52,992 nt of DNA from an uncultured SAR86 cluster bacterium (GTDB taxonomy: Bacteria; Pseudomonadota; Gammaproteobacteria; Magnimaribacterales; Magnimaribacteraceae). Made by a program: the position numbers and the translations under genes. This document shows, piece after piece, positions 19,235 to 27,318 of the stretch (within the stretch, counting starts at the first letter, position 1; each line of letters starts with the position of its first letter). A model generated the notes under the pieces. It searched no databases. It was not told the origin of the DNA and saw only the letters and a list, made by a program, of their open reading frames with translations. The stretch covers positions 1 through 52,992 of the forward strand of contig CABYCU010000007.1 of NCBI GenBank assembly GCA_902517565.1, given 5' to 3'.

Positions 19235-20728
19235 ATGGGCAACCTCTATCTAACCTACAGAGAAGGTTTTCCTAAAGACCTAAAAAGTCCTTTTCTTGAG
19301 AATTGTGATGGTTCGTTCGTTACTTATGGAGAGCTAGAAGAACAATCAAGCGAGTATGCTAATGGCTTTTATGATTTAGGCTTGCAACCGGGAGATAGAG
19401 TATCCGTACAAGTAGATAAATCCCCTGAAGTTATATTTATCTATTTGGCTTGTTTGCGATCGAATCTGATCTTCCATCCATTGAATACTGCTTATAAGGA
19501 AGCTGAATTATCCTTCTTTCTAGATGATGCAGAACCGTCTATCTTCATTTGCAAAAAAGAAATATATAACAATATCTCTTCGTTAGACCTTAAGAAGACA
19601 CCACAGAATATTTTTACTCTTGAATTTGATGAGGATACATCAATCCAACATATAAAGAAGAAGGGCGAACACAAGGTTATGGATTGCTCAAGCGAACATA
19701 CCGCAGCATTGCTTTATTCTTCAGGAACTACCGGAAAGCCAAAAGGCATTATGTTAACTCACGGAAATATTGGATCAAATGCACAAGCGCTGAAAGAAGC
19801 TTGGAATTTCACACAAGAAGATTGTTTGCTTCATGCATTACCTATTTATCATGTTCATGGACTCTTTGTAGCTCTGGGATGTGTTTTCCTATCAGGCTCT
19901 AGAATTCTATGGATGAATGCTTTTAATGTGGATGAAGTTCAAGAGGCAATCCCGAAATGTTCTGTGATGATGGGGGTTCCGACTTACTATACTAGACTTC
20001 TTTCGAACCCGAAGCTCAATCATGATACGGCGGCTAATATGAGAGTCTTTATATCAGGGTCAGCACCTCTTTTAGAAGATACTTTTAATGAATTTCATTC
20101 TAAAACAGGTCATTATATTTTAGAGAGGTATGGCATGACAGAAACCAATATTATTTGCTCTAACCCAATAGAAGGTAAACGCAAACCTAGCACTGTAGGT
20201 TTACCTCTAGAAGATCAAGATATTAGGATCGTAGACGATCATTTAAATAATCTTAATATGAATGAAATAGGTAATATTCAAGTAAAAGGCCCAAATGTAT
20301 TTAAGGGTTACTGGAATTTACCTCAGAAAACTAAAGAAGATTTGAGTGACGATAATTTTTTTAATACTGGCGACAAAGGTTTTCTTGATCAAGATGGTTA
20401 CTTGACTATTGTTGGTAGGTCAAAAGATATGATTATTTCTGGAGGATTGAATGTTTATCCTAAAGAAATTGAGTCTCTAATAGATGATTTAGAAGGAGTA
20501 GGAGAGTCAGCTGTGATTGGAGTCAAGGATGATGATCTTGGAGAAAAGGTGGTCGCTATAGTAGTTAGAAAAGAAAAATCAGAAGCAAGTGAAGAAGAGC
20601 TGATAAGCGCTCTTAAAAACAATATTGCAGGTTTTAAAGTCCCTAAAAAAATCTTTTTTGTAGAAGAATTACCTAGAAATGCTATGGGTAAGGTTCAAAA
20701 GAATGTTCTTAGAGATAATTATCAGTAA
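19235..20728 (+). CDS. matB: Malonyl-CoA synthetase (MatB-like)
   Basis: ATP-dependent ligation of malonate (or methylmalonate) to CoA. The P-loop is YSSGTTGKPKGIMLTHGN. The stretch ALPIYHVHGLFVALG, then MMGVPTYYTRLLSNP, RVFISGSAPLL and LERYGMTETN is characteristic of MatB/ACSF3-type enzymes rather than general acyl-CoA ligases. The hinge is GRSKDMIISGGLNVYPKEIES and the catalytic Lys sits in PRNAMGKVQKNVLR. Length 497 matches. It follows the SDR by 8 bp. A malonate transporter (madLM) lies 12.6 kb downstream on the same strand, giving a physiological partner. Confidence 0.88.
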   Translation: MGNLYLTYREGFPKDLKSPFLENCDGSFVTYGELEEQSSEYANGFYDLGLQPGDRVSVQVDKSPEVIFIYLACLRSNLIFHPLNTAYKEAELSFFLDDAEPSIFICKKEIYNNISSLDLKKTPQNIFTLEFDEDTSIQHIKKKGEHKVMDCSSEHTAALLYSSGTTGKPKGIMLTHGNIGSNAQALKEAWNFTQEDCLLHALPIYHVHGLFVALGCVFLSGSRILWMNAFNVDEVQEAIPKCSVMMGVPTYYTRLLSNPKLNHDTAANMRVFISGSAPLLEDTFNEFHSKTGHYILERYGMTETNIICSNPIEGKRKPSTVGLPLEDQDIRIVDDHLNNLNMNEIGNIQVKGPNVFKGYWNLPQKTKEDLSDDNFFNTGDKGFLDQDGYLTIVGRSKDMIISGGLNVYPKEIESLIDDLEGVGESAVIGVKDDDLGEKVVAIVVRKEKSEASEEELISALKNNIAGFKVPKKIFFVEELPRNAMGKVQKNVLRDNYQ

Positions 20729-20733
20729 TCGTT

Positions 20734-20739
20734 TATAAT
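20734..20739 (+). promoter_or_regulatory. Possible -10 element of tRNA-Gly
   Basis: A consensus TATAAT lies 10 bp upstream of the tRNA, at the same distance as the -10 of tRNA-Glu. No good -35 is seen 16-18 bp further up, where the sequence is the end of matB, so the call rests on position and the exact hexamer. Confidence 0.45.
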
Positions 20740-20749
20740 GCTGGCTCAA

Positions 20750-20823
20750 GCGAGATTGGTATAGTGGTATTACGCAACCTTGCCAAGGTTGAGAGACGAG
20801 TTCAATTCTCGTATCTCGCTCCA
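20750..20823 (+). tRNA. tRNA-Gly (anticodon GCC)
   Basis: The acceptor stem GCGAGAT (20750-20756) pairs perfectly with ATCTCGC (20813-20819). The anticodon stem AACCT/AGGTT encloses TGCCA with anticodon GCC. The T arm GAGTTCAATTCTC is intact; the discriminator T is followed by an encoded CCA (20821-20823). It starts 21 bp after matB. Confidence 0.96.
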
Positions 20824-20870
20824 GCATAATTAGCTCTAATCCATTAATAAACTAAAAAGAGTTAAATTTA

Positions 20871-22301
20871 GTGCAAGAACTCCAAAAAAAATATCTTAAT
20901 TCATGGGCAGTAAGTTCTGCAGGTGGTGGAGCTTCTGAGGCTTTTCTTTCTATGTTCTTGCTTTATTTTTATAATCAGGTTTTAGGATTAGATCCTTTTC
21001 TATGCGGCCTAGGTATAGCTCTTTCTCTCTTTGTAGACGCCTTTACTGATCCGATGATTGGAGGTATTTCAGATAGAACAACCACTCGTTTCGGGAGAAG
21101 AATCCCCTACATGGCATTTGGGTTGTTTGGTTTTGCTCTTGGAGTATTTCTGCTTTTTAATATTCGTCTTGGAGACAGTCAATTTGCATTATTCTCGCAA
21201 CTCTTATTATTCATAATCATAACCAGAATAAGCAGCACTATGTTTTTTATTCCCAGATCATCTTTAGGGGTGGAGATGATAAAAGGTTACGAGCAAAGAA
21301 ATTTACTCCATGCCAGAGATAACAATTTTGGAATCCTCGGTACAGTAATATTTTATAGCGCTATCGCGATCATTTTTGGAAATAATTGGAATCAAGAAGA
21401 TGGCTATAAAGCTGTATCCTTAATAGTTATCTGTCTTTTTTTGATCACAAGTCTATATTCTGTTTTTAGGCTTAGAAACATTGAGTCTCAATTCGAAAAA
21501 ACCACATCATTAGATGAAACAAAACAGACAGGGGTTATTAAAGGACTTATCTTGCTTTGGAAAAATGATTCTTGGCGCAATTTAATCATTGGAACATCTT
21601 TATTCGGAATTGTTGGTTCTTTATCGAGCGTTTTCAGTATTTATATGATTAATTTCTTTTGGTTATGGTTACCAGATGAATTTACCCTCATACTGGCTCT
21701 ATCTGTTCCTGGGGCGATGATTGCGGGATTAAGTGCTAACAAACTTTTAGAAAATAAAGATAAGAAAAAAACGGTTCTAGTGCTCACTTGCATAATGATT
21801 TCGATCGGACCTTCTCTTACCATTTTTAGAATAATAGATATTAAATTTGGAACTAATATCCTTCCAGAGGTTGGACTCGGTATTTATAGTCTACTTTTTA
21901 TTCTTGTAGCTGTTCATTCTTCTTTTATGGCCGGTATAAGAGTAATAAATGGAGTTGTTTTTAGTTCTATGTTTTCAGATGTCGTTGAGGATCATCAAAA
22001 AAATACTCATTCCAGATCCGAAGGTTTAATAATTTCTGTGAATGGATTATCAGGCAAAGTTTTGGGAGGGGTTGGTATTTTATTATCTGGTGTGCTTCTT
22101 TCTTTAGTGGGATTTGGAGAGGAGGGTTCAATTGAAGACAAAAGAGAGGCAGTGACTTCTCTTGCAATCTTTTCAACCTCTTTATTATTTATAATTGCTC
22201 CAATATCTTTGTTCTTTATTTCAAAGTACAGAATCAATAAGTCTATACATGAGGATAATCTTAAAGATTTAGGCTATCAAACAGGAAGGGTAGAAATATG
22301 A
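20871..22301 (+). CDS. MFS transporter, GPH (glycoside-pentoside-hexuronide) cation symporter family
   Basis: 476 residues with about twelve hydrophobic segments. The N-terminal half has the GPH pattern: ALSLFVDAFTDPMIGGISDRTTTRFGRRIPYMAFG, where the DP in helix II and the DRTTTRFGRR loop are typical of MelB-like symporters. The start is GTG 20871, 47 bp after tRNA-Gly. GPH family members mostly carry sugars or sugar acids with Na+ or H+, but marine homologues are poorly characterised. It appears monocistronic; no sugar-degradation enzyme is adjacent, so substrate stays open. Confidence 0.85.
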   Translation: MQELQKKYLNSWAVSSAGGGASEAFLSMFLLYFYNQVLGLDPFLCGLGIALSLFVDAFTDPMIGGISDRTTTRFGRRIPYMAFGLFGFALGVFLLFNIRLGDSQFALFSQLLLFIIITRISSTMFFIPRSSLGVEMIKGYEQRNLLHARDNNFGILGTVIFYSAIAIIFGNNWNQEDGYKAVSLIVICLFLITSLYSVFRLRNIESQFEKTTSLDETKQTGVIKGLILLWKNDSWRNLIIGTSLFGIVGSLSSVFSIYMINFFWLWLPDEFTLILALSVPGAMIAGLSANKLLENKDKKKTVLVLTCIMISIGPSLTIFRIIDIKFGTNILPEVGLGIYSLLFILVAVHSSFMAGIRVINGVVFSSMFSDVVEDHQKNTHSRSEGLIISVNGLSGKVLGGVGILLSGVLLSLVGFGEEGSIEDKREAVTSLAIFSTSLLFIIAPISLFFISKYRINKSIHEDNLKDLGYQTGRVEI

Positions 22302-22345
22302 GTATTTATTTCCTGAATGATTTTATAAAACTGTAAACTACCGCT

Positions 22346-23242
22346 GTGATATTAGAATCTTTAATAATTTTATTACTTATTTTATTAGTAGTTATTGTTT
22401 CTATTATCCTTTACACACTTAAATCTAAATCAAAAAAAAGTGATGAAAGTGAATCTTTATCAGTCATTGATAAGGCAATAGAGATTCAGCAATCTTCAAT
22501 CAATGAGATTTCTAAGGACTTGCAGGCTTTTCAAGATCCTCTAAGTAAACTAAATAGATATTTATCGGGCGGAACATTAGCCGGTAAATTTGGTGAGTGG
22601 TCTTTGGAGGCAATAATAAAGGACATTTTTCATACAAATCAATATGAAAGTAACGCAGAAGTAATTCCTGGTAGCGGTAAAAGAGTCGAATTTGTTATTA
22701 AGCTTCCTGAGGGGTTGCTACTACCAATTGATGCCAAATTTCCTTCTGCTCTATTTGATAATTATGTTAATGCCAGCGAAAAGGGAGATGAAAAGCTCGT
22801 AAAAAAAACCGCTGATGATATTAAGCGACATGTCTTGAAGGATGCTGCAGATATCAAGGAAAAGTATATCCAGACAGGAATAACTGTAGATCTTGGAGTC
22901 ATGTACATACCTAGTGAAAGTCTTATGCAGATTATTGATTCTTTAGAGAATATTAGAGAATCTATTTTTCGCGATTATAGAATATTAATTATGGGTCCAA
23001 ACTCACTGGCTGCTTATTTAATAAGCATTCATATGGGTTTTAGAACCTTAGCTTTAAACGAACGTGCTGGAGAAATAATGAATGAATTTGGAAAATTAAA
23101 AAAAGAATTTGAAAAGTTTAGCGGCTCTACTGATGACATGATGAAGAAAGTAGATTCTCTACAAAAGTCTATCAATGAATATTCTACTCGTGAAAGACAA
23201 ATGGAGAGAGTAATCAGTAATATGGATAAATTAGATTCTTAG
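22346..23242 (+). CDS. rmuC: RmuC-family DNA recombination protein, short form
   Basis: Nuclease-like fold implicated in limiting DNA inversions. One N-terminal membrane segment (about residues 3-24), a short coiled-coil region, then the RmuC domain: GTLAGKFGEWSLEAIIKDIF, VEFVIKLPEGLLLPIDAKFP with the PIDAKFP nuclease-like motif, and GPNSLAAYLISIHMGFRTLAL. A second coiled coil ends the protein. At 298 residues it is far shorter than E. coli RmuC (about 475), mainly through loss of the N-terminal coiled coil. The start is GTG 22346. It is followed by the Pif1-like helicase after 10 bp, so the two may form a DNA-maintenance pair. Confidence 0.86.
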   Translation: MILESLIILLLILLVVIVSIILYTLKSKSKKSDESESLSVIDKAIEIQQSSINEISKDLQAFQDPLSKLNRYLSGGTLAGKFGEWSLEAIIKDIFHTNQYESNAEVIPGSGKRVEFVIKLPEGLLLPIDAKFPSALFDNYVNASEKGDEKLVKKTADDIKRHVLKDAADIKEKYIQTGITVDLGVMYIPSESLMQIIDSLENIRESIFRDYRILIMGPNSLAAYLISIHMGFRTLALNERAGEIMNEFGKLKKEFEKFSGSTDDMMKKVDSLQKSINEYSTRERQMERVISNMDKLDS

Positions 23243-23252
23243 TACTTAAAAT

Positions 23253-24536
23253 ATGTCTTTTGAAAATATTCATGATGAAATAATTGATCTTTTATCTGAT
23301 GAAGAAGATCAACAGTTTATTTTCTTAACAGGGGCAGCCGGCACAGGCAAAACAACCCTTCTAGAAAGAGTTAAAAATCAGTTATCTTTAAAGAAAATGG
23401 TTGTTGCCCCAACAGGCATAGCGGCATTAAATATTGGCGGTACAACAATAAATTCAGCTTTTCGTATCGGTTTTGACACTATTCCAAATATTACTAAATC
23501 AAAAGACCCCAGGTTTGCAAAACTATTAAGAAATCTTGAACTGCTAATCATAGATGAAGTATCGATGGTTCGTTCTCCAATGATGGATGCCATATCACAA
23601 AGTTTACAAATTCATAGAAATTCAGAAGCACCGTTCGGTGGTATTCATGTTCTTGCATGTGGGGATCTTTTCCAACTTCCTCCCATTATCAAAGAAAGCG
23701 AAGAGAGAATTATTTATGAGAAGTATGATTCAGTATACTTTTTTGATTCCCACTCTTTCAAGGATATGAAGAATATAAGTTTCTTTGAGCTTACAGAATC
23801 ATTCAGACAAGAAGAGGATCAAAGATTTTGTGATTTACTCAATAATATTCGTATAGGTAATGATCTTGAAAATACAATTAATCAAATTAATTCTAACTGT
23901 TTTGATCCAACTCTAGAGTCAGATTTCTTTATGACTCTTACATCAAGAAAGAAAAGAGCAGAAGAGCTCAATGAATATAAATTAAGTCATATAGATGGTA
24001 AAGAAGAGCTTATCAAATCTAAAGAAACTGGTGAATTAAATGAAAATGATCTTCCTGCACCGAGAGAACTAAAGATTAAAGTTGGTGCGAATGTAATGTT
24101 TATAAAGAATGATTCTGAAGGGAGATGGGTGAACGGAACTCTAGGAACTGTAACGGAATGTTTAGATAAGAAGAAAAAGAACATAAAAATTAAGATAAAT
24201 GGCAAAACTCATAAAGTTGAGAGAGAAGAATGGAATAAGGTTAGGTTTACTTATGATCAAGACTCTGACGAAGTACTCGAAGAAGTTATCTCTTCCTTTA
24301 AACAATTTCCAATTAAGTTGGGTTGGGCTGTAACCATTCATAAATCTCAAGGACTAACTTTAGAAAGTTGTTCAGTTGATCTTGGTTCTGGTGCTTTCGC
24401 TACAGGTCAGGCTTATGTAGCTTTAAGTAGGTGTAAGAATTTAAATTCCTTAAATCTTCAAAGAGAATTAAAAGTTTCCGATGCTTTGGTTGATCCTGAT
24501 ATCATTGATTTCCATAAGAATTTTATAAGTAATTAG
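23253..24536 (+). CDS. Pif1/RecD-like superfamily 1 DNA helicase
   Basis: ATP-dependent 5'-3' helicase of the Pif1 group. Motif I is FLTGAAGTGKTTLLERV, followed by the Pif1-type VVAPTGIAALNIGGTTINSAF, motif II LLIIDEVSMV, motif III GDLFQLPPII, an ELTESFRQEED segment (motif IV region), and the C-terminal WAVTIHKSQGLTLE plus FATGQAYVALSRCKNL (motifs V and VI). Length 427 is compact but all motifs are present. It has no accessory domain. It starts 10 bp after rmuC and ends 1 bp before the M20 peptidase. Confidence 0.92.
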   Translation: MSFENIHDEIIDLLSDEEDQQFIFLTGAAGTGKTTLLERVKNQLSLKKMVVAPTGIAALNIGGTTINSAFRIGFDTIPNITKSKDPRFAKLLRNLELLIIDEVSMVRSPMMDAISQSLQIHRNSEAPFGGIHVLACGDLFQLPPIIKESEERIIYEKYDSVYFFDSHSFKDMKNISFFELTESFRQEEDQRFCDLLNNIRIGNDLENTINQINSNCFDPTLESDFFMTLTSRKKRAEELNEYKLSHIDGKEELIKSKETGELNENDLPAPRELKIKVGANVMFIKNDSEGRWVNGTLGTVTECLDKKKKNIKIKINGKTHKVEREEWNKVRFTYDQDSDEVLEEVISSFKQFPIKLGWAVTIHKSQGLTLESCSVDLGSGAFATGQAYVALSRCKNLNSLNLQRELKVSDALVDPDIIDFHKNFISN

Positions 24537-24537
24537 A

Positions 24538-25905
24538 ATGAATAAATTTATCTTAGCTTTTATTTTATACCTTACCTCCTATGTTTCATGGACTGAAACA
24601 CTAGAAACTGAAGCAGTGGAACTTTTACAGGCCTATTTACAAGTGGATACTATTAGTCCACCCGGAAATGAATATAGGGCTGTAGATTTTTTAGCTAAAA
24701 TATTTGATGAAGAGGGAATAGAGTATGCCTCTGCCGAAAGCGCTCCAGGAAGAGGAAATATCTGGGCAAGGTTAAAAGGGGGCGATAAACCGGCTCTAAT
24801 TTTACTGCATCACTCCGATGTCGTTCCTGCTGATAAAGAATATTGGGACTTTGACCCTTTATCTGGTGAGATCAGGGATGGCTTTATCCAAGGTCGTGGT
24901 GCCTTGGACATGAAGGGAACAGGTATTTCTCATCTTGCAAATTTCCTTAGAATTCATAGATCAAATAAAAAGTTAAATAGGGATATTATTTTTATAGCTG
25001 CTGCCGATGAGGAATCAGGTGGTGCGTTTGGCATGGGATGGCTAGTAGAAAATAGACCTGAGATTTTTAATGGCGCAGCCTTATTATTGAATGAAGGAGG
25101 GAGCGGGTTTAGATCAAAAGATAAGGTTGGATTTAGTATTGAGATCACTCAGAAGATACCAGTATGGTTAAGATTAACTTCTATTGATCAGCCTGGGCAT
25201 GGCTCTTCACCTAGAACCACTAGTTCTGTTTCAAGAATAGTCGACGCTTTAAATATTATTTGGAATAACCCTTTTGACCCGAGAGTAATTCCCGAAGTAG
25301 ATAGAGTTTTCAAAGATAGATCGATTGGCCTAGATGAACCCTTTCAAAGCAAATACAAGAATATTAAAGAAGCAATAGAAGACCCTAGTTTTATGAAAGA
25401 GCTGCAAGAGTTCTCTCCTTCTTCTCATGCCCTCACTCGTAATACATGTTCTTTAACAAGAATGGAAGGGTCTAATAAGATTAACGTCATCCCACCTAAA
25501 GCTTGGGCAGAGATAGATTGCAGAATATTACCTGACAATGATCCAGAAGAATTTATTAATCAAATAGAGAATCTTATTAAGGATACAGGAGTTACAGTTG
25601 AACCAATTATGTTAGGTTTTCCCGGTTCTTCACCGATGGACTCTGAGCTTTATCTTGCGATTGAAGATTTTATTGAATCAAATTATCCTGGTTCAAGATT
25701 GTCTCCTTCGGTCAGTACTGGATTTACAGATAGCAGATTTTCAAGAGGTATAGGGATAGCTAGCTATGGCTTCAATACATACATATATGAAGGCAATGAA
25801 TCCTCTTCAATCCATGGCAATAACGAACGTATTCATGAAGTTAGATATCGTAAAAGTGTTGGCGACCTGTCCATCATATTAGACAAAGTTATTTATGACG
25901 AATAA
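24538..25905 (+). CDS. Secreted M20-family metallopeptidase (carboxypeptidase-like)
   Basis: 455 residues with a signal peptide at about 1-18 (MNKFILAFILYLTSYVSW), so the enzyme is probably periplasmic. Metal-site motifs of M20A are visible: LLHHSDVVPA (first His), GRGALDMKGTG (bridging Asp), AAADEESGGAFG (catalytic Glu pair), plus GHGSSP in the dimerisation domain and the final His in SSSIHGNNERI. It differs from the cytoplasmic M20D enzyme at 9306-10478, so the two are not recent duplicates. Likely removes residues from peptides or N-acyl amino acids in the periplasm. Confidence 0.87.
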   Translation: MNKFILAFILYLTSYVSWTETLETEAVELLQAYLQVDTISPPGNEYRAVDFLAKIFDEEGIEYASAESAPGRGNIWARLKGGDKPALILLHHSDVVPADKEYWDFDPLSGEIRDGFIQGRGALDMKGTGISHLANFLRIHRSNKKLNRDIIFIAAADEESGGAFGMGWLVENRPEIFNGAALLLNEGGSGFRSKDKVGFSIEITQKIPVWLRLTSIDQPGHGSSPRTTSSVSRIVDALNIIWNNPFDPRVIPEVDRVFKDRSIGLDEPFQSKYKNIKEAIEDPSFMKELQEFSPSSHALTRNTCSLTRMEGSNKINVIPPKAWAEIDCRILPDNDPEEFINQIENLIKDTGVTVEPIMLGFPGSSPMDSELYLAIEDFIESNYPGSRLSPSVSTGFTDSRFSRGIGIASYGFNTYIYEGNESSSIHGNNERIHEVRYRKSVGDLSIILDKVIYDE

Positions 25906-25909
25906 CAAG

Positions 25910-25932
25910 AAGCGCTTAAAGGTTTAACGCTT
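25910..25932. repeat. Inverted repeat in the gap between convergent genes (possible weak bidirectional terminator)
   Basis: AAGCG-C-TTAAA (25910-25920) can pair with TTTAACGCTT (25923-25932) with one bulged C. It covers the 18 bp between the M20 peptidase and the convergent amidase and runs into the amidase stop. There is no T-run, so it is at best a weak terminator. Confidence 0.3.
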
Positions 25933-27309
25933 AGGATCAATAGGAGTAGGACAGGGTACCTCATTTTGAATAAGTTCTGCAGCATGCAGACAAAGGTCTT
26001 CTCTATATAATTCTGAATAGATTTGAATTCCTGTTGGTAATCCATTATCGATACCCATTGGTAGGGCTACGGAAGGAATTCCTAGACAGTTTCCAGGTGC
26101 AATAAACATGAAACTTTTCCTGAGAACTTCATCTCCTAACTCAGGATTTAAATCCATATCAATTGGCCATTGAAGATTTGACCATGTAGGTCCAACGCAA
26201 ACTGTGTAGTCTGTTAAGAATGCTGACCATGATCTTCTGAGTCTTCTTCTTTCTAGCAAAGCCTCATCTAGGGCAATATCTTCAGATGTTGCTTCACTAA
26301 ATCTTTTCAAATATGCAGCTGTTTCTGGTTTAAATATCTCTTCTGGCAGAACATCAAGTAAACCATGATTTAAAATTGAGCCCCATATTTCATAAACACG
26401 CTCGACTTCTGGCGCTTCAACTTCATCCACTTGCCAACCTTTAGATTTTAATATTTCACCAGCTTTATCAATTTCTCTTATTGTTGCTTCAGGTAGTTTT
26501 ATATCACTAACTTGCTTAATCAGCGCTACTTTAGGTTTATCAGGGATATCTCCTTCTAAAGGACAATCAATAGATTGAGGATCATCTATATGTCTTCCAG
26601 ACATAATCGATAGTCCCATTTTTAAGTCTTTTACCGATCTGGCCATAGGCCCATCACTTAAAAATGCACCTGATATTCCTATATCTTCGAAAGGCGCTAT
26701 TGTTCTAACAAAAGGAATTCTACCTATAGATGGTTTGAGTGCTGTAATCCCACAACAATATGCGGGGTTTCTTAGAGAACCCCCTATGTCATTTCCTATT
26801 CCAAATGGACTCATCCCAGTAGCAATGGCCGCTCCTTCACCGCCACTCGATCCTCCAGGAGTATTTTCTTTATTCCAAGGATTAAACGTTCTACCTCTTA
26901 ATGGATTATCCGTATCTAAGCGCATCCCCATTTCAGGCATATTTGTTCTACCAATAGGGATAGCACCTGCTTTCAAGATTCTATCCACTAGAGGAGTATT
27001 TCGTGGAGGCATAGAATCAGCAAGTAAGGACAGTCCATTTGTTGTAGGAGTGCCAACAAAGTCTATGTTTTCTTTTATTGTTATTGGAACACCATGAAAT
27101 GGCCCACTCGTATCGACATTAAGAGACTCATCGGCTTTATCAGCTTGTTTTAATGCAGAATCTTCAAGAACTATCGTTATTGCATTGATTTCTGGATTAA
27201 CTTCTTTAATTCTAGTTAGATGAGATTCTACAACCTCCCTGCTGGAAACTTCTTTTTTTCGAATTAGGTCCGCTAGTTCTAATGCAGTTTTTCGAATGAG
27301 CTCATTCAT
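25924..27309 (-). CDS. Amidase signature family enzyme
   Basis: 461 residues. The Ser-cisSer-Lys triad is visible: Lys in PITIKENIDFVG (about residue 78), the Gly/Ser-rich TPGGSSGGEGAAIATGM, and the nucleophile in GNDIGGSLRNPAYCCG. The family hydrolyses amide bonds; GatA is excluded because gatB/gatC are absent and the C-terminal half diverges. It lies 9 bp downstream of the FadB-like gene on the same strand, so a shared mRNA is likely. Substrate unknown. Confidence 0.87.
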   Translation of the reverse strand: MNELIRKTALELADLIRKKEVSSREVVESHLTRIKEVNPEINAITIVLEDSALKQADKADESLNVDTSGPFHGVPITIKENIDFVGTPTTNGLSLLADSMPPRNTPLVDRILKAGAIPIGRTNMPEMGMRLDTDNPLRGRTFNPWNKENTPGGSSGGEGAAIATGMSPFGIGNDIGGSLRNPAYCCGITALKPSIGRIPFVRTIAPFEDIGISGAFLSDGPMARSVKDLKMGLSIMSGRHIDDPQSIDCPLEGDIPDKPKVALIKQVSDIKLPEATIREIDKAGEILKSKGWQVDEVEAPEVERVYEIWGSILNHGLLDVLPEEIFKPETAAYLKRFSEATSEDIALDEALLERRRLRRSWSAFLTDYTVCVGPTWSNLQWPIDMDLNPELGDEVLRKSFMFIAPGNCLGIPSVALPMGIDNGLPTGIQIYSELYREDLCLHAAELIQNEVPCPTPIDPKR

Positions 27310-27318
27310 ATCTACCTT

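Noticed and set aside
26735-27097. Plus-strand 120-codon frame inside the amidase gene
   Set aside because: Antisense shadow of a well-supported amidase; its sequence is a low-complexity mirror with no homology pattern.
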